Shown here: positions 39,766 through 47,464 of the stretch, in pieces
Numbering within the stretch: the stretch's first letter is position 1
How the letters are laid out: each line of letters starts with the position of its first letter
NCBI GenBank assembly: GCA_045579085.1
Contig: JAZNLO010000001.1
Location: 46,772 to 110,771, forward strand
Length of the DNA: 64,000 nt
Reading direction: 5' to 3'
DNA from: RGIG2206 sp045579085
GTDB lineage: Bacteria > Bacillota > Clostridia > Oscillospirales > Acutalibacteraceae
Notes under the pieces: generated by a model
Database searches by the model: none
Told to the model about the DNA's origin: nothing
Seen by the model: the letters and a program-made list of their open reading frames with translations, nothing else
Position numbers and translations under genes: made by a program

Positions 39766-42171
39766 TTGAAAAAAATAACTAAAGCAGAGGTTGTGGCTTT
39801 GGTAAAATCCAAGCTGTCGCATAATTTCGGCGTGCTTCCCGAAAACGCAACAGACGAGGTGTATTATCAGGCATCTGCAATGGTGCTAAAGGATATACTC
39901 AACGATATACGTTCGGATTTTGATAGGCGTGCAAGCGAGCAGGGTAAAAAGCAGATATGCTATATGTGTATGGAGTTTTTGCTTGGCCGCTCTTTTAAAA
40001 ACACGCTTTACAATCTTGGACTTGAGAGCACCTTCAAAAGTGCTTTAAAGGAGCTTGGCGTTAAGCTTGAAAAGCTTTATGACTGCGAGCCTGACGCCGG
40101 CTTAGGAAACGGCGGACTCGGCCGTTTGGCAGCCTGTATATTAGACGGCCTTGCAAGCGGAGAGTATCCCGCAATGGGCTATTCGATAAAATATGAGTAT
40201 GGCATCTTCCGTCAGAAGCTTGTTGACGGTTGGCAGACAGAGATGCCTGATTTCTGGCTTCCGGGCGGCGAGGTATGGTTTGAGGAACGTCCTGAGCTTG
40301 CTGTATCTGTAAACTTTGACGGCCATATTGATGAGTGGTGGGATAACGGTTTCCACCGTGTCGAGCATCGTGACCCCACTGTTATTAAGGCAGTGCCCAG
40401 TGATATGATGATTGCGGGCAAAGACGGCAAGGCAGTAAGCGTGCTCAGACTTTGGAGTGCATCTGCACCCGGCTTTGATATGAAGCTGTTTAACGAGGGA
40501 AATTATTTGCGTGCAGTTGAGCAAAATGCGATGGCAGAGGTTATCAGTAAAGTGCTTTATCCGTCGGATAATCACGCTGAGGGTAAGTCGCTTCGCCTTC
40601 GCCAGCAGTACTTCCTTGTTTCCGCATCGGTGCAGGACATTGTCCGCAGACACCTTGAAGCATATGGCACGCTTGACAATCTTTCTGACCACATTGCAAT
40701 ACATATCAACGATACGCATCCGGCGCTTTGCGTGCCTGAGCTTATGCGCATAATGCTTGATGAGTGCGGCTATAGCTGGGAGCATGCGTGGGATATAGTT
40801 ACACGCACCGTTGCATATACAAACCACACTGTTATGAAAGAGGCGCTTGAGTGTTGGGGTGAGGATATGTTCCGTCACCGCCTGCCGAGAATTTATCAGA
40901 TAGTCAAGGAGATAGACACTCGCTTCCGTGGCGAAGTTATATCTAACACAGGAGACGTTGATTTGGCAAACCGCGTTGCAGTTATTGACTGCGGAGCGGT
41001 TAAGATGGCAAACTTAAGCGTTGCTGCAGGACATAAGGTCAACGGCGTTTCACGTTTGCATAGCGAGATATTGAAGGACAGCGTTTTCAGCGACTTTTAT
41101 CGTCTGATGCCCGATAAGTTTACAAATGTCACAAACGGCATCGCTCACCGCCGTTGGCTTTGTCAGTCAAACCCTGAGCTTACCAAGCTCATAACCGAGC
41201 TTATCGGCAAGGGCTTTGTTAAAAATGCAGACCGTTTGATAAAGCTGAACGATTTCAAAGACGATGCCGCAGTGCTTGAGAGGCTTGCCGCCATTAAGCG
41301 CAACAACAAGGCACGTTTGGCTAAGTATATTGCAAAAGCAGGCGGCGGCAACGTAGACCCTGACAGCATTTTCGACGTTCAGGTAAAGCGCCTTCACGAG
41401 TATAAGCGTCAGCATCTGAACGCACTTCATATAATCGACGATTACCTGTTTATAAAGAACAATCCAAACGCACCCTTTACACCTAAAACCTATATTTTTG
41501 GAGCAAAGGCGGCGTCGGGTTACTTTGTTGCAAAGCAGATAATTCAGCTTATCTGCAAACTTTCAAAGATGATTGAATCAGACCCCGATGTTAAGGGTAA
41601 ACTTAAGGTGGTATACATTGAGGATTACCGTGTAACGTTGGCAGAGCTGATGATGCCTGCAGCCGATATCAGTGAGCAGATTTCCCTTGCAGGAACTGAG
41701 GCATCGGGCACAGGTAATATGAAACTGATGATAAACGGTGCGGTTACACTCGGCACTGAGGACGGCGCAAACGTTGAGATACACGAGGCTGTGGGCGATG
41801 ATAACATCATCATCTTCGGTATGCTGGCAGACGAGGTAGAGCGTTTGCGTGCAAGCGGATATCAGCCTAAAGATTGGTATAACAATAACGAGAGAATTCG
41901 CACCGCAGTAGATTTCTTGCGCAGCGATATATGCGGCGCAGAGTTTGGCGCATTGGCTGATAACCTTATCAACTCTGACTACTATATGGTACTTGCAGAC
42001 TTTGAGTCTTACTGTGACGCACACGCAAAAGCGAGTGAGTTATATAAAGATACAAAAACTTGGTCACAGATGTCGCTTGCAAACATAGCAGGTGCGGGCA
42101 GATTCTCAATCGACAGGCTTGTTGACGACTACTGCCGTGACATCTGGTCAATTACGAGGGTAGATAAATAA
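39766..42171 (+). CDS. glgP: Glycogen/alpha-glucan phosphorylase
   Basis: The 801-residue GT35 enzyme releases glucose 1-phosphate from alpha-1,4-glucans using phosphate and pyridoxal phosphate. Diagnostic segments are YMCMEFLLGRSF, PDAGLGNGGLGRLAACILDG, the HINDTHPAL motif, KRLHEYKRQHLNALHI and the PLP-lysine loop EASGTGNMKLMINGA followed by GTEDGANVEI. The start is TTG with AGGAG ten bases upstream; no better in-frame ATG exists. Its stop overlaps the ATG of the GH13 gene, so glucan phosphorolysis and debranching or hydrolysis are made together. Confidence 0.97.
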   Translation: MKKITKAEVVALVKSKLSHNFGVLPENATDEVYYQASAMVLKDILNDIRSDFDRRASEQGKKQICYMCMEFLLGRSFKNTLYNLGLESTFKSALKELGVKLEKLYDCEPDAGLGNGGLGRLAACILDGLASGEYPAMGYSIKYEYGIFRQKLVDGWQTEMPDFWLPGGEVWFEERPELAVSVNFDGHIDEWWDNGFHRVEHRDPTVIKAVPSDMMIAGKDGKAVSVLRLWSASAPGFDMKLFNEGNYLRAVEQNAMAEVISKVLYPSDNHAEGKSLRLRQQYFLVSASVQDIVRRHLEAYGTLDNLSDHIAIHINDTHPALCVPELMRIMLDECGYSWEHAWDIVTRTVAYTNHTVMKEALECWGEDMFRHRLPRIYQIVKEIDTRFRGEVISNTGDVDLANRVAVIDCGAVKMANLSVAAGHKVNGVSRLHSEILKDSVFSDFYRLMPDKFTNVTNGIAHRRWLCQSNPELTKLITELIGKGFVKNADRLIKLNDFKDDAAVLERLAAIKRNNKARLAKYIAKAGGGNVDPDSIFDVQVKRLHEYKRQHLNALHIIDDYLFIKNNPNAPFTPKTYIFGAKAASGYFVAKQIIQLICKLSKMIESDPDVKGKLKVVYIEDYRVTLAELMMPAADISEQISLAGTEASGTGNMKLMINGAVTLGTEDGANVEIHEAVGDDNIIIFGMLADEVERLRASGYQPKDWYNNNERIRTAVDFLRSDICGAEFGALADNLINSDYYMVLADFESYCDAHAKASELYKDTKTWSQMSLANIAGAGRFSIDRLVDDYCRDIWSITRVDK

Positions 42172-44018
42172 TGCCAGAGGTATTTAATAATCGCAAAAAC
42201 CTATATATATCGCAGACAGCTCCTGTTGAGGCAGGGGCATGTCTGCTTTTTTCTATTTTGCTCCACGATGATTGCAATTGTAGTGATGCGTGGCTTGTAA
42301 TCCATCGTGACGGCGAGGGTGAACAGCGATTACAAATGCGTTGGGCAGAGAAGTACGAGGGCTGCTTTAATCGGTTTGAAACAGAGCTTGTTACCGAGCG
42401 AGCAGGTCTGTACTGGTATCACTTTGAATATGACGGAAACTGGCAGCGTAACATTATCACTTGCTTTGATTATGGCAGAGGTGACATACGTGCCGACGGC
42501 AGTGATTGGCAGCTTACGGTTTATGAAAAGGGAACAAAAATGCCTGATGGCTTTTCAGGCGGACTTATTTATCAGATTTTTCCGGATAGATTTTATGCAT
42601 CGGGCGCAAAAAAGAGCAACGTGCCTGAGGACAGATACATCTGCGAGGACTGGTATGCTCAGCCTGCTTACTTGCAAAACGGCGAAAAGCGCAGTTTGTG
42701 CAACGATTATTACGGCGGCGATTTGAAAGGCATTGAGAGCAAGCTCGGTTATCTGAAAGAAATGGGCGTTACAATCATTTATCTCAACCCCATATTTGAG
42801 GCGCACTCAAACCACCGTTATAACACGGCTGATTATTTTAAAATAGATGCTTCTTTGGGAACAGAGGAAGATTTTGTGCGCCTTTGCTCAAGCGCAAAGA
42901 AACAGGGAATTCGCATCATTTTAGATGGCGTGTTTTCTCACACAGGCGCAGACAGCAAGTATTACAATATGTATTCTCGTTACAGCGAGGACGGAGCATA
43001 TAATTCGCAGAGTTCTCCGTATTACTCCTGGTTTAAATTCACCGATTGGCCAAACGGCTGTCATTGTTGGTGGGGAGTTCCATCGTTGCCTGAGGTAAAT
43101 GAGGACGACCCGTCGTTTACAGAGTATATCTGCGGTGAAAACGGCGTATTGCGCTATTGGCTTAGGCTTGGCGCATCTGGTTGGCGATTAGATGTTGCAG
43201 ACGAGCTGCCGGACCGCTTCTTAGATAAAATCAGACAGGCGATTAAGGCTGAAAACCCCGATGCCTTGCTCATAGGCGAGGTGTGGGAGGATGCGTCAAA
43301 CAAGATAAGTCACGGCGGCCGCAGACGTTTCTTGCTCGGCGAGCAGTTGGACTCTGTTATGAACTATCCGTTCAGAGACGCGATAATCCGCTTTGTGACG
43401 GGTGCTCCGGCAAGTGAAATTAACAACGCTGTAGAGCAGATATTGTGCAATTACCCAAAGAGCAGCGTGGATTTGCTTATGAACCATATCGGCACCCATG
43501 ATACCGAGCGTATTTTGTCTGTTTTGAGCGGTGCGCCGCTTCATTTGGACAGGGCTGCTCAAGCTCAGTTTGAACTCAACGACGAGCAGCGTGAGCGAGG
43601 AAAAACGTTGCTGCGTATGGCGGCGCTGATACAGTACACGCTTCCGGGAATACCGAGCCTGTATTACGGCGATGAAGCTGGCTTAGAGGGACTGCGTGAC
43701 CCATTTAACAGAATGGGTTATCCTTGGGGCAGAGAAGACAAGTCATTGGTTGAATTTTACAAAAAATTAGGAAAGTTCAGAAAGATAAGCGCATTTGACG
43801 GCGGGACTTACAGCCATATTGATTGCGGACAGGATTGCTTTGCGTTTATAAGAACAAAGGGCGACAGTCACGTGCTTGTCGCTGTAAACAGAGGTCAGGG
43901 CGAGGCGGTTGTAAACGTGCCGTCAGAGTTTAAAGGCGCAAAGAGCGTTTTCGGCAAAAAGCTTAAAGACGGTAAGTTAACCGTAGAGCCTATGTCGTTT
44001 GCGGTTTTAAATAAATAA
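42171..44018 (+). CDS. GH13 alpha-glycosidase (neopullulanase/cyclomaltodextrinase-like)
   Basis: The 615-residue cytoplasmic enzyme has an N-terminal beta-sandwich (about 1-120, CBM34-like position), the (beta/alpha)8 barrel and a C-terminal beta domain. Active-site residues visible are the nucleophile D341 in GWRLDVADELP, the acid/base E370 in IGEVWED and D444 in IGTHDTERIL, with FSHTGADSKYYN as conserved region I. Specificity for linear or branched dextrins is not certain. No signal peptide, so it acts inside the cell, in line with its coupling to glgP (stop and start overlap as TAATG). Confidence 0.93.
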   Translation: MPEVFNNRKNLYISQTAPVEAGACLLFSILLHDDCNCSDAWLVIHRDGEGEQRLQMRWAEKYEGCFNRFETELVTERAGLYWYHFEYDGNWQRNIITCFDYGRGDIRADGSDWQLTVYEKGTKMPDGFSGGLIYQIFPDRFYASGAKKSNVPEDRYICEDWYAQPAYLQNGEKRSLCNDYYGGDLKGIESKLGYLKEMGVTIIYLNPIFEAHSNHRYNTADYFKIDASLGTEEDFVRLCSSAKKQGIRIILDGVFSHTGADSKYYNMYSRYSEDGAYNSQSSPYYSWFKFTDWPNGCHCWWGVPSLPEVNEDDPSFTEYICGENGVLRYWLRLGASGWRLDVADELPDRFLDKIRQAIKAENPDALLIGEVWEDASNKISHGGRRRFLLGEQLDSVMNYPFRDAIIRFVTGAPASEINNAVEQILCNYPKSSVDLLMNHIGTHDTERILSVLSGAPLHLDRAAQAQFELNDEQRERGKTLLRMAALIQYTLPGIPSLYYGDEAGLEGLRDPFNRMGYPWGREDKSLVEFYKKLGKFRKISAFDGGTYSHIDCGQDCFAFIRTKGDSHVLVAVNRGQGEAVVNVPSEFKGAKSVFGKKLKDGKLTVEPMSFAVLNK

Positions 44019-44090
44019 TTTTAAAATTATTTTGAATAAAAACAAAACATATGCAAAAACTATGCTTGAAACGCAAAGGAGTTGAAGCAT

Positions 44091-44306
44091 ATGTTGGATA
44101 AAACTGCACTTACATTGGCGATAATCGGCGCTCTTAACTGGGGCAGTATCGGACTTTTCCGATTCGATATCGTTGCATGGATTTTCGGTGGACAGACGTC
44201 AGTATTGAGCAGAATCATTTATACTATCGTCGCTCTCGCTGGAGTATGGTGCATTTCGCTTTTGTTCCGCCACGACGGAGATACCGTCGAAACGATGGAC
44301 AAGTAG
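44091..44306 (+). CDS. DUF378 (YuzA-like) small membrane protein
   Basis: The 71-residue protein has two membrane helices (ALTLAIIGALNWGSIGLF and IIYTIVALAGVWCISLLF) joined by a short FDIVAWIFGGQ loop. This is the DUF378 family pattern, of unknown function. The start at 44091 fits AAAGGAG nine bases upstream; an earlier TTG at 44082 overlaps the site. A terminator follows. Confidence 0.88.
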   Translation: MLDKTALTLAIIGALNWGSIGLFRFDIVAWIFGGQTSVLSRIIYTIVALAGVWCISLLFRHDGDTVETMDK

Positions 44307-44329
44307 GCGTTTCTGAGAAAAACACAGTT

Positions 44330-44363
44330 AAAGCCATCGCAGGAAATGTTCTGCGATGGCTTT
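44330..44363 (+). terminator. Terminator after DUF378 gene
   Basis: A perfect 13-bp stem (AAAGCCATCGCAG and complement) with an eight-base loop, followed by GCTGATTTTT. Confidence 0.85.
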
Positions 44364-44388
44364 GCTGATTTTTGTACTGTGATTTTGT

Positions 44389-45078
44389 TTAAAAGCTTTT
44401 GTTGTTATTTTGTATTGCCTTAAATTTCTCCTCAATCATACTTGTAAGACTCAAAAGACTGGGAGCGTATAACGGATAACTTTCGCTCAGCTTTTCGGGT
44501 GAAACCGAAACGGGCATTTTTTCCTCCGCTTCCATTCTCGGATTGCGCGCAATGTGCAGTGCTTCTGCCTCCCAAAGCGACGAAAAACCGCTTGTTATTG
44601 CGCAGTAATTATGCGATGGAATTGTGAACATATTTTTGGGGTTTGATTTGCTTGTGGTGTGCAGTATTCTCAAAACGCGGTAAACGGCTGTCATAATTAT
44701 TGATATGCTGTCATCGGAAATGTCAGCGTTACCTACTTGCATTAGCAGGTCGAAGATAACGTTTAGAGAGTTGATAGTCAGCCTTTTGCCGAGCAGCAAG
44801 TCCGTTGAGCCTGAGAGCGAATCACCGCCTGTGAGCGATGTATCTGTAATGGCTATGGTTGCGCCTGTTCTTTCGGGCGTGCGGCCAAGCAGGTAATCAC
44901 AGCTTACGCGGTATATGTTAGCCGCCTTTATAACAAAGTCCAGACCGCACTCGCGTTTGCCGTTTTCATAGTGCGATAAAAGCGCTTGACTCACCTCAAG
45001 CTTAGCGGCTGCCTCTTTTTGCGACCAGCCTCTCTCTTTGCGAAGAAGGGTGATAATTCTGGGAAAATCATTATTCAT
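44389..45078 (-). CDS. XRE-family transcriptional regulator
   Basis: The 229-residue protein has an N-terminal helix-turn-helix of the Cro/CI type (residues about 6-65: LLRKERGWSQKEAAAKLEVSQALLSHYENGKR, then YLLGRTPE). The C-terminal 150 residues are mostly helical with no recognised ligand domain. It may sense something unknown. The start overlaps the stop of the small DUF1294 gene (ATGA), so both are made together. Confidence 0.85.
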   Translation of the reverse strand: MNNDFPRIITLLRKERGWSQKEAAAKLEVSQALLSHYENGKRECGLDFVIKAANIYRVSCDYLLGRTPERTGATIAITDTSLTGGDSLSGSTDLLLGKRLTINSLNVIFDLLMQVGNADISDDSISIIMTAVYRVLRILHTTSKSNPKNMFTIPSHNYCAITSGFSSLWEAEALHIARNPRMEAEEKMPVSVSPEKLSESYPLYAPSLLSLTSMIEEKFKAIQNNNKSF

Positions 45079-45353
45079 AAGCTTATAACTCCAATTTTTA
45101 CAAGATAAAGTATTGCGCCAAGTTCAGCGACAAGTATAAGCGGAACACTAACCATAAATTTCGGCTTGCGAATTTTGTGCCTGCACAAAATCATCGAAAA
45201 AAGCACCCCTGCCGAACCGCCGACAGCGGCAAGCAGTATCAGACTTTTTTCAGGCACACGGCTAAGCTTTTTAATTGCGGCAAGCTTGTCCGCACAAGTG
45301 ATTACGGCTGCAAGCACGTTAATCGCCGTTAAATAAATATAAAAAACAGTCAT
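45075..45353 (-). CDS. DUF1294-family membrane protein
   Basis: The 92-residue protein has three helices and the family markers DKLAAIKKLSRVPEKSLILLAAVGGSAGVLFSMILCRHKIRKPKF (ERTLLLLALLGGS-like core). DUF1294 proteins are found widely with unknown roles. ATG at 45353 is used since GAGG lies six bases upstream; a TTG at 45365 is also in frame. Confidence 0.85.
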   Translation of the reverse strand: MTVFYIYLTAINVLAAVITCADKLAAIKKLSRVPEKSLILLAAVGGSAGVLFSMILCRHKIRKPKFMVSVPLILVAELGAILYLVKIGVISL

Positions 45354-45380
45354 TGTAATCCTCAATCTTAAACCCTGTAC

Positions 45381-45402
45381 AACAAAAACACCCGTTTTTG
45401 TT
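45381..45402 (-). terminator. Weak A/T-rich terminator-like hairpin
   Basis: AACAAAAAC and its complement around ACCC, downstream of the cysteine hydrolase gene. The stem is perfect but A/T-rich and the tail short. Confidence 0.45.
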
Positions 45403-45439
45403 ATGTATTTTATTTGCTTGAATAGATATGTAGTATGGC

Positions 45440-45973
45440 TTATTTGCGATTTATTACGGTCACGTGTAAATTTTCGAGTATGTCGAGCGCCTTGTTGTGC
45501 AAGGTTGCATCGTTTGATGCAACAAGTGTAGCATCTACGAGAATGTCGCTCTCAGGAGAAGCGGCTTTTGCAATCACAGCGTTTGAAATAACGCAGATAT
45601 TGCTTACTACGCCGACGAGCTCGATGGTGGAATAATTCTTATTTTTGATATACTCGGCAAGACCTAAGCTGGCAAAGGTTGGCTTTTCAATTTTTGTCAT
45701 ACCGTCGGCAACGCGGTCAACCTTACCGTAGAGCTCCCAACCCGCAGTGCCCTTTATGCAGTGCTTTACAGGAAGGTGCTTGCCCTCGTTAGTGAGAAGA
45801 TATTTTTGTTCGTGGGTATCGAGCGTGAAAACAACGTCGTTGCCTGAGGCAGCATACTCGTGGATTTTATCCAGTATCGGCTTTTCAAGTGCCTTTGCAC
45901 CCTCAAAACCGAGCGCACCGTCAACGAAGTCACGTTGGTAATCTACAACAACCAGCAATTTTTTACGAATCAT
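45440..45973 (-). CDS. Cysteine hydrolase, isochorismatase/nicotinamidase family
   Basis: The 177-residue protein keeps the family triad D11 (VVVDYQRDF), K97 (KIEKPTF) and C127 (GVVSNICVISNA), and the DTH and H71 positions that resemble the nicotinamidase metal site. Nicotinamidases convert nicotinamide to nicotinate for NAD salvage, and this is the best guess. The family also includes other amidases. The ATG at 45973 has AAAGGCGG upstream. It has its own promoter. Confidence 0.85.
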   Translation of the reverse strand: MIRKKLLVVVDYQRDFVDGALGFEGAKALEKPILDKIHEYAASGNDVVFTLDTHEQKYLLTNEGKHLPVKHCIKGTAGWELYGKVDRVADGMTKIEKPTFASLGLAEYIKNKNYSTIELVGVVSNICVISNAVIAKAASPESDILVDATLVASNDATLHNKALDILENLHVTVINRK

Positions 45974-46007
45974 AATATATTACCGCCTTTATACAAACTG
46001 TAATTTT

Positions 46008-46036
46008 ATTTTATAATACCTTGATAAATATGTCAA
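46008..46036 (-). promoter_or_regulatory. Sigma-A type promoter for cysteine hydrolase gene
   Basis: On the minus strand: TTGACA, 17-base spacer, TAAAAT. Confidence 0.7.
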
Positions 46037-46063
46037 GCCGACTCAAAAAGTGCGTTGATTGTG

Positions 46064-46092
46064 TTGAAAAAAGTCGATGTATTTGTTATAAT
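46064..46092 (+). promoter_or_regulatory. Sigma-A type promoter for GHL10-amidase unit
   Basis: TTGAAA, 17-base spacer, TATAAT, 31 bases before the TTG start. Confidence 0.8.
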
Positions 46093-46123
46093 TTATATTA
46101 TTGTAGTAATGGAGTGAGACCGC

Positions 46124-47443
46124 TTGAATAAGAAAACACTTTTGGCAGCTTCAGCGGTAATGCTCGCTATCATAACAGTGCTGACTGTGCTGTTAAACGG
46201 CACTTTTTTAGAGGGCAAGTCGGATAAAAACAAGACAGGCACTTCAAACAGCTCGCAAACTGCATTTGTTTCGTCACAAAACGGTAAGGAGAGCAGCGAT
46301 ACTGAGTCTTCCATTGCGGCAACGGCGCCTACATCGCCTACAGAGCTCAGGGGAATGTGGATAACGTTTTTCGAGCTTGGAGGAATGTTTGACAGCAAAG
46401 AAGGTTTTAAAACTGAGTTTGAAAAAGCGCTCGATAAATGCAAGGAGTATAAGCTTAACGCCGTTTACGTGCATGTTAGGTCACATTCAGACGCATATTA
46501 TCCGTCTGAATATTACACTTGGTCGAAGTATTGTTCGGGCATAAAGGGCACGCAGGGCAAGGCGCCCGATTTTGACGTGCTTGAATATATGATAGAGGCG
46601 GCGCACAGCCGCAAAATTGAGTTTCACGCTTGGATAAATCCATACAGGGTGCTTGCAGACTCAACTGACCTTGCTGAGCTTAGCGACCTAAATCCCGCAA
46701 AAGTATGGCTTAGCGATGAAACCGCCTCAAATGACACGTGGGTTAGGGAAGCAAACGGTGGACTTTATATGAATCCGTCTGTGCCTCAGGTGCAAGAATT
46801 AGTCATAAACGGCATCAGGGAAATCGTTTCCAAGTATGATGTAGACGGAATACATTTTGACGATTATTTTTATCCAACGCAGGAAGAAAGCTTTGACGAA
46901 AGCGAATATGTTGCATATCAGTCAACGGTGTGGGGCACAGCGTTGTCGTTAGCTGATTGGCGCAGAGCAAACGTTAATGCGCTTGTGGGTCAGGTGTATT
47001 CGGTGATTAAGAGCATAGACACAGACTGCATTTTCGGGATAAGCCCGATGGCAAGCATAAATAATAATTACCATACCGTATATGCCGATGTCGCTGCGTG
47101 GGTAAACGGGGGATACATAGATTATATTATGCCTCAGCTTTATTTCGGGTTTGAGTATCCGTCTGAGGAGAGTCGATTCGACAGCTTGTTAAAGCAGTGG
47201 AGCGACTTGGTAAAGGAGAAAAACGTAAAGCTTTATACAGGGCTTGGCGCATACAGAATCGGCTCAACCGAGCAAGACCATATCGAGTGGAGTCAAAACG
47301 ACGATATGCTCGCAAGGCAGATTACCTGCACACGCAAAGACGAATGTTGCGACGGCTTTGTAATTTATTCATATTCAACATTTTTTGCAGCCGGTGAAGC
47401 ACACGCCTCCGAACGAGCGGGTGTAAAGAAGCTGTGCAGTTGA
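46124..47443 (+). CDS. GHL10-type (YngK-like) exported glycoside hydrolase family protein
   Basis: The 439-residue protein has an N-terminal membrane anchor or signal (residues 1-25), a Ser/Thr-rich linker (to about 65) and a TIM-barrel domain of the GHL10/DUF187 type. Visible motifs are ELRGMWITFFELGG, KLNAVYVHVRSHSDAYYPSEY, IEFHAWINPYRV, GLYMNPSVPQVQELVINGIREIV and DVDGIHFDDYFYP with the catalytic-type aspartates, plus IDYIMPQLYFGFEYP. It probably cleaves a wall or capsule glycan at the cell surface; the substrate is unproven. TTG start with GGAGTGAG upstream. The amidase gene follows after 21 bases. Confidence 0.88.
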   Translation: MNKKTLLAASAVMLAIITVLTVLLNGTFLEGKSDKNKTGTSNSSQTAFVSSQNGKESSDTESSIAATAPTSPTELRGMWITFFELGGMFDSKEGFKTEFEKALDKCKEYKLNAVYVHVRSHSDAYYPSEYYTWSKYCSGIKGTQGKAPDFDVLEYMIEAAHSRKIEFHAWINPYRVLADSTDLAELSDLNPAKVWLSDETASNDTWVREANGGLYMNPSVPQVQELVINGIREIVSKYDVDGIHFDDYFYPTQEESFDESEYVAYQSTVWGTALSLADWRRANVNALVGQVYSVIKSIDTDCIFGISPMASINNNYHTVYADVAAWVNGGYIDYIMPQLYFGFEYPSEESRFDSLLKQWSDLVKEKNVKLYTGLGAYRIGSTEQDHIEWSQNDDMLARQITCTRKDECCDGFVIYSYSTFFAAGEAHASERAGVKKLCS

Positions 47444-47464
47444 TAAATTGAGAGGAAATCCAAT

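Noticed and set aside
40141..40878. Reverse frame of 245 residues inside glgP
   Set aside because: It lies wholly within a well-conserved enzyme gene and shows no domain or start site.
46124..47443. Lipoprotein call for the GHL10 protein
   Set aside because: No cysteine lipobox is present after the N-terminal hydrophobic segment. It is better seen as a signal anchor.
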